Source of the DNA: Planctomycetota bacterium
GTDB taxonomy: Bacteria > Planctomycetota > Uabimicrobiia > Uabimicrobiales > Uabimicrobiaceae
Length of the DNA: 64,000 nucleotides
Direction of reading: 5' to 3'
Assembly: GCA_029260735.1 (NCBI GenBank)
Contig: JAJDCR010000057.1
Location: 104,120-168,119, forward strand
Part shown: positions 26,399 to 34,262 of the stretch, in pieces
Layout: the number at the start of each line of letters is the position of its first letter
How positions within the stretch are numbered: the first letter of the stretch is position 1
Notes under the pieces: model-generated
Told to the model about the DNA's origin: nothing
Database searches by the model: none
What the model saw: the letters and a program-made list of their open reading frames with translations, nothing else
Translations under genes and position numbers: made by a program

Positions 26399-26626
26399 TT
26401 ACTTGATCGATATTTTTACATTGTCCACAGCAAATGCTTCATCATTTCGGGGTTGATTTAACTGAGATCCAATGGAAACTTTAAATCTTTTTTCTTTTAC
26501 CAAAACCTCCATTTGAGATAAGTTACTGGACAGAGTATCCTCATTTTGAGCGAAAACTAAGGGAATCGAAAGAGATAAAGCAATCCCTATGATAACCCCA
26601 ATAAAAATAAATATAGTTTCCTTCAT
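26399..26626 (-). CDS. short AQNED-leader protein (75 aa)
   Basis: This 75-residue protein has a hydrophobic signal peptide ending FAQNEDTLSSN and about 45 further residues (RFKVSIGSQLNQPRN, then AVDNVKISIK) that match no domain I know. It may be a truncated family member whose downstream domain was lost, or a small exported protein using the same leader. It lies 22 bases after the stop side of the 25469 gene's leader and reads in the same direction, so it could be the first gene of that transcript. The start has weak purine-rich sequence upstream. Confidence 0.55.
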   Translation of the reverse strand: MKETIFIFIGVIIGIALSLSIPLVFAQNEDTLSSNLSQMEVLVKEKRFKVSIGSQLNQPRNDEAFAVDNVKISIK

Positions 26627-26785
26627 TTTTGTCCTTTTCTTGTTTTGATGGATTTGTTTGATATTATTGAGTTTTTTACAAAGATGCTTTATTTAAGTTT
26701 TGTAGTGACTTAGTCTTCGTAAAATTTTAACTGATCAGAAGAAACAAAAGCATATCCCTGGAGTTCTCTTTCGTTAAATTGCCTA

Positions 26786-27220
26786 TTAAGCTGCCAGCTC
26801 CGATCCACGTTTATTCTCATCATTGCTCCCCATCAGAAAGCTTCCTCCTGGAATTAACACAAAATCTATGCCTGTTAAATTGTGTTTGTATTCCTTCACG
26901 AGATAGCTTTTTCCTCCAGCAGAATATCTGTTACTGCCCAGATAAGAAAAAACATGGATGAAGCTTTCTGTTTTTTCTTCCAAATTGCCGAGTCTTTTTT
27001 CCATTTCCTTGTAGACTTTCTCTAGCTGACTCTTATGATGGAGTTCCATTTGTTTGATTTTCTTTGCTAAAAGAGCTTTTTCTTTCTCTAGCTTGATAAC
27101 TCTTATTTTGAGAGAATCTATTTCTCCACTTTGTTTTTGGAAATGGGAGAGCCATAAATCTTCGTTTTGTGCTTCGCCTGAACTTAAGATTAGGCCAAAA
27201 AATAGTATCCAAACCCACAT
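26786..27220 (-). pseudogene. truncated AQNED-leader FGE gene
   Basis: The protein has a signal peptide ending GEAQNEDLWL, a coiled coil (20-90) and the first part of an FGE domain (KEYKHNLTGIDFVLIPGGSF, MGSNDENK). It then runs into unrelated sequence (RGSELAA) and stops after 144 residues. The conserved FGE core (SKYE onward) is absent from the following bases, so a deletion or rearrangement removed the 3' half. Leader DNA is almost identical to that at 21244. It could still yield a short exported coiled-coil protein. Confidence 0.75.
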
Positions 27221-27336
27221 TTTTTTCTCCTCTTTATTCTAAAAATATAGTCTACTCAATTCATCGTGAGGGAGTCCCTCGTGGGCTCCCGTGTCCCTCG
27301 TCTGGATATTTCCCTTTTTGATCCTAGTGAATGAAG

Positions 27337-27750
27337 CTATTTTTTTTGCTTCAACATAAAGAATTTATTCAAATTTTCCCCAGACAAGTCAGATTTTAAA
27401 CCAAAAATACCACCCACTTCTTCATCAATTTTTTCTCTTTCTAGAGGAGAGCAACTCTCTAGAATAAGAATAATGGCCTTTCCTTCCACTTCACTAGTAA
27501 AGCCACTGGCCATATTATCAACTTCATCTCGCTTTTTTGGATAGCGTTGTTCTTTCCAATATTTTTTCCCCACGGTTTTAATTAAGACAATGCAATTCTT
27601 ATCAGAAAGATTGTCCCAAATAATGCGCCAATCTGTTTTTTCAATCAATGTAACCACTTGGCCAGATTTTTCTAGAACAGATAAAATCATTTTTTCTTCT
27701 ACTTCTGTAGTTCCTCCCTCATGGGCCTCTTGAAGTAGATAAAACTGCAT
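27337..27750 (-). CDS. small protein behind toxin-like gene; unknown
   Basis: This 137-residue acidic soluble protein starts at an ATG whose nearest AGGAG is about 20 bases upstream. The frame is open for another ~28 codons upstream (KFSPKLKNLFDYNTLSDQ) without a better start. Recognisable pieces are WRIIWDNLSDKNCIVLIKTVG and EGKAIILILESCSPLERE, an alternating alpha/beta pattern. It directly follows the toxin-like gene at 27863 on the same strand. It could be an immunity protein, a displaced C-terminal toxin module whose frame was broken, or an unrelated gene. I do not recognise the fold. Confidence 0.55.
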   Translation of the reverse strand: MQFYLLQEAHEGGTTEVEEKMILSVLEKSGQVVTLIEKTDWRIIWDNLSDKNCIVLIKTVGKKYWKEQRYPKKRDEVDNMASGFTSEVEGKAIILILESCSPLEREKIDEEVGGIFGLKSDLSGENLNKFFMLKQKK

Positions 27751-27862
27751 AGGAAAAGGAAGTTTCTTTTTCTCCTGGTCAGATAATGTATTGTAGTCAA
27801 AAAGGTTTTTTAGCTTTGGAGAGAACTTAGTTCTTTTCTAATACCAAGGCGAGCACTCTCGC

Positions 27863-29023
27863 TTAAAAATCTTTGTTTTTTTCTTTTTTATGTAATTTCT
27901 TTTGAGCTTCTTGTATTTTTTTGGATAAATCCAATGGATAACCACCATTTTCTTCCAATTCTTTCATTACTCTTTCTATGTCAATAAATTCTTCTACTTC
28001 TTTATCAGACCAGTCTCCTTGTTTTTTGCGTCTCCATTTTCGCACTTTCTTTTGGATTTCATTGCTTTTCTTTCCCATTTTTTTAGCAATGTCAGGAATG
28101 AATTTTTCTATTTTATTTAAAACTCGATCTATTTTTTCCAAAGTCCATCCTAATTTAGTAAATTTTGCAGAAATGGCTACTCCTCTAGCCGTTTTAACGG
28201 CTTTGGTAACGGTTCCTAATCCAATAAACATAGACCCCACATCAAGAACTCCTTGGCTAGTCCACTTGGCTATTAGTTCACTTTCTCGTCCTTGAGACTT
28301 TGCATTTTGCCATTCTTTTACAAACTGATCTTTAATGGATAAAGCTATTTGCTTAAGCTGTTCTCTAGCTTTTTGAGATTTTTTCGGAAACGCTATAGCA
28401 TAGTGTAAGTTAGTTGCCTTGAAGACAAGCTCAGAAGACTTAGCAATTCCCACCCATGTTTGAGAGTCAAAGAGAGTAGTAAAAGATTCCCAAGTTCCTT
28501 GAGAAAAAGCAATGCCTCCTTCGACTGTGCCCGAAAAAATTTGCTCTAGATTATTGTGATTGGGCTTTACAATAGCTCCTTTTTTCGCTAAGACTCCTAT
28601 TAATTTACTGTGTTCTTTTCCGTGAATATCGGAAAAAAGTTTTTTAAGATATCCACGTGACTCTAGCCCTTTAAGTATGGTATCAATATTTTCTGCATTT
28701 TCTAGAATAGTCAAAATCTGAGTTTCTTCATCATCTAAAGTCCACTCATCAAGTAACTTAATTATCCGATCAACTTGAGGATTTTTTATCTCTTGGGGTT
28801 GAGATTTATCGGTGCGTCTTTGAGTATGGTAGGTTGCTTGGTTTGAATAAAAGATGTGAGATGCTTGGTATCTTGATAAATGAATTTCTTGATTTCCCAC
28901 TCCTTCTAAAGGAGAAGATCTGTGAAATACACTGGGGAGGGATGTTTCTTTTTCATTAGATGAGGAACTGTGATTGTGAGAAGTTGAATTTCTACCTATT
29001 TTTCGTCCTAGATCTCCTGACAT
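27863..29023 (-). CDS. putative toxin/eCIS cargo paralogue lacking the nuclease domain
   Basis: The start is the ATG at 29023 (AAAGGAAATAGG upstream); a longer in-frame start would add an implausible tail. The 386-residue protein is strongly similar to the first ~370 residues of the 18275-20059 protein: MSG-D/E-x-G start, SNQATY, GYLKKLFSDIHGKEH, FSQGTWESFTTLF, FVKEWQNAKSQGRESE, the glycine-rich helix and RKWRRKK. It then ends with a short charged tail where the paralogue has its PD-(D/E)XK-like module. It may be a truncated cargo, or the common part of a toxin whose variable end was exchanged or lost; the 137-residue frame downstream may be that piece. Confidence 0.68.
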   Translation of the reverse strand: MSGDLGRKIGRNSTSHNHSSSSNEKETSLPSVFHRSSPLEGVGNQEIHLSRYQASHIFYSNQATYHTQRRTDKSQPQEIKNPQVDRIIKLLDEWTLDDEETQILTILENAENIDTILKGLESRGYLKKLFSDIHGKEHSKLIGVLAKKGAIVKPNHNNLEQIFSGTVEGGIAFSQGTWESFTTLFDSQTWVGIAKSSELVFKATNLHYAIAFPKKSQKAREQLKQIALSIKDQFVKEWQNAKSQGRESELIAKWTSQGVLDVGSMFIGLGTVTKAVKTARGVAISAKFTKLGWTLEKIDRVLNKIEKFIPDIAKKMGKKSNEIQKKVRKWRRKKQGDWSDKEVEEFIDIERVMKELEENGGYPLDLSKKIQEAQKKLHKKEKNKDF

Positions 29024-29231
29024 CCTATTTCCTTTTTTTTGTAGGAATAAATAACTCTTTAAAAGCAAGCAGTATGCACCTGAGAAATAGAAAACACTTG
29101 CACCATTATTTTGAGGACACAATCACCTTACCAAACTAACTATTCTACCTTTTATCTTGATCTTATATTAGAACAGTTAGTATTCTTTGCTACCGATAAT
29201 ATATCCAATAGAGTCCTGCTCAACCTAACTC

Positions 29232-30494
29232 TTACTCTTGAACTACCTCTATAACCTTTCTATATCCCAATAATTTGGGATTTCCTTTGCTTTCATAGCG
29301 AGAAACAAAGCCCACCATAAAAGGGTTTTCGCCTTGTTCGTTTTCAGGAAGTCCTGTAGTGTTTAGATAAACGTTTAAGTCTTTTGGAAAGCTTTCGTAT
29401 TCTGTTACTTCTTCTTTTCCATTTATTTTTTCTCTCTTACAAAATACGGTCAAGTATCGGAATTTATTTTTTGACATTATGTCTATGCGATCATTGTATC
29501 TTTTGATTCGTTTTTTTATCTCTTCTAGATCTTCGAAAACTTTATATCTTGTCTCAATATCAGTGTGCACAAGCTCTGGTCGCCAGCCCCTAATAACGCG
29601 ATGAGCTAAGACAAAACCCACTCTTTCATGATAAGGAAGATTTTCTTCCCCTACTAAATCTATTTTCTCAACTCCTGGTATTTTAATGGAACCAGATTTA
29701 AATTTATCAACAGCTTCCTTTAACTGATCTCTACAAACAGGAGAGTTGGGGTCATATGAAATTGGATCAGAGCTTTGGTTTTCTTTCAAAATTCCATTGA
29801 TTGTCCAGCCCGAGATTTCTTGACCTTCTTTTAATTTATTTGCTTGCTTGCTACTAACACGTGCAATAGTTGGTTTATTTGGTCTCATTTTGCGGGGAAA
29901 ATTCCAATCTGAAGGCCAGTTTGTGTTTCCTGCTTCTCTTTTTGTTTTGCAAAACTCTTGAGCACTTTCCCATTGCCAAACTCGTGCTAATCTTTCTTTC
30001 TTAAGATTACCTTTGTGGTAGGAAAGATTGGCATCAATGAAAAAATTGCCTCTGGGGTTTTTTATAAATATCAAAGGTTCGTTGTTAGAGTCGTGAAAAG
30101 AAAATTCTAAGGTTGCCTTTATATTTGTTTGCACATTTACTCTTGCTGTTAAATGGAGATAAAGTTCTATTTCCTCTGTGTTTAAATCTATTGTGATTGG
30201 ATTACCATCCCATATACTATCTCCCTCGTCCCAAATTATTCCTATCTCATCTATTCTGTTTTCAGGAAAATGTATCTTTATATTTTGTATTTCCCATTGA
30301 ACTTTTTCGGTAATGCGTCCCTCTTCTCTAAAAACCTCTTCCATAAATACAGAACTGGTGGAATCATTCTTTGAAATTTCAAAATTTAATTCCATTGTTT
30401 GTATAAATTTTTCTTCTGCTTTAGTCACTGTTTGTGGTAAAAGAAACACAAGAAAAATTGTAAAGCTTTTCAATAGTATGTTTTGATTAGTCAT
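29232..30494 (-). CDS. secreted protein at the 3' end of the eCIS operon
   Basis: This 420-residue protein has a signal peptide (SFTIFLVFLLPQTVTKAEE). I recognise no domain. The N-terminal part is beta-rich (about 30-170); RVWQWESAQEFCKTKREAG loosely recalls the FGE motif around the conserved Q/EFC, and NPFMVGFVSRYESKG stands near the C-terminus. An atypical FGE-like relative is possible but not proven. The start overlaps the upstream gene by 8 bases, so it belongs to the operon although most eCIS parts are not exported by signal peptide. It could be an outer-surface or release factor. Confidence 0.6.
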   Translation of the reverse strand: MTNQNILLKSFTIFLVFLLPQTVTKAEEKFIQTMELNFEISKNDSTSSVFMEEVFREEGRITEKVQWEIQNIKIHFPENRIDEIGIIWDEGDSIWDGNPITIDLNTEEIELYLHLTARVNVQTNIKATLEFSFHDSNNEPLIFIKNPRGNFFIDANLSYHKGNLKKERLARVWQWESAQEFCKTKREAGNTNWPSDWNFPRKMRPNKPTIARVSSKQANKLKEGQEISGWTINGILKENQSSDPISYDPNSPVCRDQLKEAVDKFKSGSIKIPGVEKIDLVGEENLPYHERVGFVLAHRVIRGWRPELVHTDIETRYKVFEDLEEIKKRIKRYNDRIDIMSKNKFRYLTVFCKREKINGKEEVTEYESFPKDLNVYLNTTGLPENEQGENPFMVGFVSRYESKGNPKLLGYRKVIEVVQE

Positions 30495-32604
30495 TTACTC
30501 TTAACTTTCTATTTGAAATTAAAGTTTTAAAATTAGTTACATCTTTTTTGCTAGCTGGCTTAGGCTTGCTAACTGTATTTAAAAGATAGTTGTATTTTTT
30601 TCCCAAAAACTTAACCGCTATAGATTTTAATTGTCCATTGTCTAAGACCGTTATACTTCTTTTAGTTCTATCAGTTACTGTAAGAATAGAAAGACCTTTT
30701 ATCAAAGCTGCAAAATCAGGGGCAAACTTGTGTTTTTTCTGAAATTCAATAAAAATGGAATCTGTTTTGAGAGGTGGATCAAACCATCTTCTTCTTTCTC
30801 TTCCATAATAAAAAAAACCTTTTCGCAAGTAATGTACTTGAGAAACTTCTTTCGTTTGGTAATTTCTTATTGCCCACAAAGTAAGAGGATCGATGCATTC
30901 TTTGCGCTGATCATTTCTATCACTATAAATAGGTTCAAGTTGAGAAGATTTTGTTGGATGAATGATTATTTTGCGTATTAATTCCTCTCGACTTTTATCC
31001 TCCGAAAGCAGGATAGACTCTCTAATCTCTATACTAAAGGCTTCCTCTTTTTGTAACATTGTGAAACTTTCATTCAAAGGTTTCTCAATAATTATCCCGT
31101 CAAGAACAAACTCTCCTTCAAAAAGGCGATCTCCAAACCACTCAAAGCCACTAGATTTAATGTTACCATGAGTAGGAACTCCGTGTCCTATTAAAGTAAG
31201 TACCATTAATTGGTGTTGAAAGCGACATATATCATCTAAGCTGTTAAAATCCCTAGCAGTTACGGGGACTCCTGATCTAACTTTGTTACTTTGAGCAATC
31301 ACAGGAATATCTGTTTTATCACGAACATTAAATATTTTTTTATCCTCTTCATTTACCCACTTGTGCTGAGAATATTTTTTAATAAAATTGGTAATATTTT
31401 CGAAAACAGATGCCGAACTAAAATGAGAAAAAGGTAGGTTCTCTTGAGTAGAAGGCACATCCATTGTATTTTCATGATCCACTTCAAAAAAAGATATATC
31501 GCTGTTAAGTAGGTTTGTTTCTTTGTATTCCCAGCCTTCAAGTTTTTCTTTTAGTTGTCCTTTTTCTTCAGAGAGAACTAGAGACAATCTCTTTTCTTCT
31601 TTATTGAGATAAGCTAGTAAAAAACTCTCTCCCCCATCCTCCTTAAGTAAAAATGTATTACTTGCATTTTTCCCCCACTTCTCTGCGTTTAAAAGCCAAT
31701 AAAGAAATTTTTCACGTTCTACTCGACGTACATGGGCAGAAAGATTCCAACATGCAGGGTTAAGAGGCATATTTTTTAACATTCGAACAGAAATTTCTTC
31801 AGGGTATTTCGGTTCAAGTGGAGGGGCCAAACGTGAAAAAATTAGCCGAGGGATTTTAATCTTATTGTTTTTTTCAAAAAATCCCATATATGAATAGCAG
31901 TTACTTAACTCGATCTGCTCTATCCATCTTTCTAGGGCAAAATCAGCTCTAGTTTCGTTTTTGCTGTATTCTTGTTTTAGTTTACCAATTGCATCTTCTA
32001 TTTTTGTTCTAAGATTTTCTTTGAGGGCTTCTAGTATTTTTTCCTTCAACTTTTCTTTAGTTGCTTCTCGTTTTTCGGCATCAAATAAAACAAAGGAAAA
32101 ATCTCGAAAAAGTCGATCAGAATATGGCAAGAACTTTAATGATTCGGGAATATCATCAGGGCTCCATTTACCAAACTGAATCCACTCTCTATACATTTCA
32201 TAAAACTCTGTTCCTTTATTATCCGCACCTCGAGGATTCCAAGGAGTTAATATAGGTAATCGATAGTGATAGGCGAAAATATAGAGATCTTTCTTGGTTC
32301 CTTCTCCGCTCAGATCAATTATTTTTTCTGTTTCATCTTTGAGAACTACGTGAGTTCCGTAAAGAAAAAGACGAAAAAAATGCCCCCTACTCCCTAAAAA
32401 CTTGAGTTTTTTCTTGCCCTTTTGTTGGCAGGAAATTACATTTGTTGTATCTGTTCCGTAGCCGACTAACCAACGGACAAATTTTTCGTGTTCTTCTCGT
32501 CTTAGATCATCTCGCTCATTCCAGTCCTCACTAGATATACTTTTACCTGGCTTAGCACGAATACTAATAAGCTTAGGTTTCTGATCTATTTCAAGTTCAG
32601 TCAT
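30487..32604 (-). CDS. large unknown protein of the eCIS operon
   Basis: I do not recognise this 705-residue soluble protein. It has no signal peptide. Features are EHEKFVRWLVGYGTD near the start, a helical charged segment around 180-230, PLNPACWNLSAHVRRVEREKFLYWLL near 285-310 (a second version of the EKFxxWL motif), and GHGVPTHGNIKSSGFEWFGD near 480. The repeated EKFxxWL segments suggest two related halves. It follows the baseplate genes and overlaps the next gene by 8 bases, so it may be a baseplate accessory, fibre or operon-specific factor. Confidence 0.6.
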   Translation of the reverse strand: MTELEIDQKPKLISIRAKPGKSISSEDWNERDDLRREEHEKFVRWLVGYGTDTTNVISCQQKGKKKLKFLGSRGHFFRLFLYGTHVVLKDETEKIIDLSGEGTKKDLYIFAYHYRLPILTPWNPRGADNKGTEFYEMYREWIQFGKWSPDDIPESLKFLPYSDRLFRDFSFVLFDAEKREATKEKLKEKILEALKENLRTKIEDAIGKLKQEYSKNETRADFALERWIEQIELSNCYSYMGFFEKNNKIKIPRLIFSRLAPPLEPKYPEEISVRMLKNMPLNPACWNLSAHVRRVEREKFLYWLLNAEKWGKNASNTFLLKEDGGESFLLAYLNKEEKRLSLVLSEEKGQLKEKLEGWEYKETNLLNSDISFFEVDHENTMDVPSTQENLPFSHFSSASVFENITNFIKKYSQHKWVNEEDKKIFNVRDKTDIPVIAQSNKVRSGVPVTARDFNSLDDICRFQHQLMVLTLIGHGVPTHGNIKSSGFEWFGDRLFEGEFVLDGIIIEKPLNESFTMLQKEEAFSIEIRESILLSEDKSREELIRKIIIHPTKSSQLEPIYSDRNDQRKECIDPLTLWAIRNYQTKEVSQVHYLRKGFFYYGRERRRWFDPPLKTDSIFIEFQKKHKFAPDFAALIKGLSILTVTDRTKRSITVLDNGQLKSIAVKFLGKKYNYLLNTVSKPKPASKKDVTNFKTLISNRKLRVND

Positions 32605-32620
32605 TTTGTTTATTATCCTT

Positions 32621-33157
32621 CTATTTCTTGTTCAAAAGAAAGTCTATATTGAATTGTCGACTGAGTTCAAACTTATCTGAGAAACGGCGTTGAAAAGGAG
32701 AATGACCTTTGTAAAAGAGAAGATAAACCATCTTGGTTTTATGAAAAGCAATTAAACCGGTCGACTTCCACAAAGGGTCCATTGAACCCTTTGCTAAAGG
32801 TTGCTCAGTCTCACTTAACGTGACATCTATTGAAAATATAGTTTTTCCTTGACCTTCATTCTGAGAGGGTTTCTCTATTTTTTTTAGAAAGAAAAAATTC
32901 GAGCTTTCTAGATGGTAGTCTTCAATAGATTTTGTAAATGACTTACTCTTAATGGTTTTAAAAGCTTCCTTCAATGATTCTACAAATGACTCTACATTGG
33001 TGCCTTCTTCTATTTTTTTAGTGCTCATAAATAAGTACAATGTGAAAGGAAAACCTTCTTCATATTTAACTTCTGCCTTTCCAATTTCCTTTAAAAGCTC
33101 TACCATCAAACGAGCGTAATCCTCTCTAATGAAATCTTCTATTTTCTTAGTCATCAT
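32621..33157 (-). CDS. unknown small protein of the eCIS operon
   Basis: The start is the ATG at 33157, inside the end of the gpI-like gene (11-base overlap, AAGGAAA upstream). A longer in-frame start at 33241 would overlap too far. The 178-residue protein has a charged helical first half (KKIEDFIREDYARLMVELLKEIG) and a beta-rich second half (TIFSIDVTLSETEQP, TGLIAFHKTKMVYLLFYKG). It has no family I can name. Tight coupling to the gpI-like gene suggests a baseplate-associated role or chaperone. Confidence 0.6.
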   Translation of the reverse strand: MMTKKIEDFIREDYARLMVELLKEIGKAEVKYEEGFPFTLYLFMSTKKIEEGTNVESFVESLKEAFKTIKSKSFTKSIEDYHLESSNFFFLKKIEKPSQNEGQGKTIFSIDVTLSETEQPLAKGSMDPLWKSTGLIAFHKTKMVYLLFYKGHSPFQRRFSDKFELSRQFNIDFLLNKK

Positions 33158-34262
33158 TTTCCTTTTTTTTAGGTGATTTGTAAAAGTAAGGGACAATAGT
33201 TCTGCTCGGATTTTCTTCACCGTTGTAGCATGTATTTTCATTTAGCTTGAAGAAGTCCAACTTTGCGGTAGAGTTTTCTGAGAACTTTATATCAAACCAT
33301 GAAACTTCGTGAAAATAACTTTTAGAGTTAGGTTGTCTATAAAAATAGGGGACGATAGTTCTATATGGTTTTTCTTCGCCGTTGTAGCATTTATCTTCAT
33401 CTAGCTTGAAGAAATTCAATTTTGCAGTAGAGTTTTCTGAGTAATCTGGATCAAGCCAAGAGATTTTGTTTTTATGAGAATAGAAGAATCTATCATTTTT
33501 CTCTTTATCTTTACTTGGACTAGGGAGTAAAAAATAATTTCTTTCATAAGAAGAGTGAAGGTTAATAAAGGTTTTACAATGAGCTGGTAGAAAAATTTCA
33601 CAAATCCGTTTTAAAATATCTAAACTTTTTTCATCTATCTTCTCCTCGTTTTCAGGTTTAGAAAACAAATGAATTGTAACGTAACGGTTTTCTTCAAAAG
33701 AATAGGTTTTTGGAACGCCAAAGAGTTTCTTTAGCTTTTCTTTTTTACTACTTTGTTTTAATTCATTATCGAAAGAGAAAGTTTCTGATTTATCAAGATG
33801 AAAAAAATCGCGATTTTCTTCAATTAAGATATCTTCATCTCGTAAAAAAGGAAGTGCTAGATTCATTAAATTTCTTAGGCCAGTCAAAGTCCCCTTTTGT
33901 CGATAAAGAGAAATGATCTTAGCAAAGTCATAAGTTTGAAAAGAATCATCAGTTTGAGAAGAATCATCCAGGGATTGAATATCCCAAGAAAACCAATTCC
34001 GTAATAGTTTTTCGCGCAGTTTTAATATGGATTTTTTTTTCTCAAGGTCCTTGGCTTTGTCTTCTCCATCATTAACCCAGAAAACACAATCTTCATCAAA
34101 AATATCCAAGATATGTTTTAGCCCTTTGAGTCGATCTTCAATTCTTTGTATTTCAACTTCAAAGATTTTTAAAAACTTCCTTAGATGTTCATCATTTTGA
34201 GCATCTTCTTCTCGATAAAAAGAGGGAAGTAAATTATACATTCGCTCTTTTTCAGTTTTCAT
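33147..34262 (-). CDS. gpI-like tail/baseplate protein with duplicated C-terminal module
   Basis: This 371-residue protein's N-terminal ~150 residues fit the P2 gpI / phage tail protein domain: YNLLPSFYREED, then KFLKIFEVEIQRIEDRLKGL, a FDED/WFSW region and a IISLYRQKGTLTGLRNLMNL end. The last ~100 residues hold two tandem copies of a ~53-residue module (SENSTAKLNFFKL, CYNGEE, RTIVPYFY in each). The module is not part of the usual gpI fold. In contractile machines gpI links the wedge to fibres, so the duplicated module may attach a fibre or receptor-binding piece. ATGA overlap (4 bases) with the gpJ-like gene. Confidence 0.78.
   Translation of the reverse strand: MKTEKERMYNLLPSFYREEDAQNDEHLRKFLKIFEVEIQRIEDRLKGLKHILDIFDEDCVFWVNDGEDKAKDLEKKKSILKLREKLLRNWFSWDIQSLDDSSQTDDSFQTYDFAKIISLYRQKGTLTGLRNLMNLALPFLRDEDILIEENRDFFHLDKSETFSFDNELKQSSKKEKLKKLFGVPKTYSFEENRYVTIHLFSKPENEEKIDEKSLDILKRICEIFLPAHCKTFINLHSSYERNYFLLPSPSKDKEKNDRFFYSHKNKISWLDPDYSENSTAKLNFFKLDEDKCYNGEEKPYRTIVPYFYRQPNSKSYFHEVSWFDIKFSENSTAKLDFFKLNENTCYNGEENPSRTIVPYFYKSPKKKENDD

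Noticed and set aside
11944..27220. Array as a set of active formylglycine-generating enzymes
   Set aside because: The catalytic cysteine pair is incomplete in every copy and no sulfatase gene is near.
33157..33241. Longer start (33241) for the small gene after the gpI-like gene
   Set aside because: It would overlap the gpI-like gene by 95 bases; the ATG at 33157 has AAGGAAA directly upstream.
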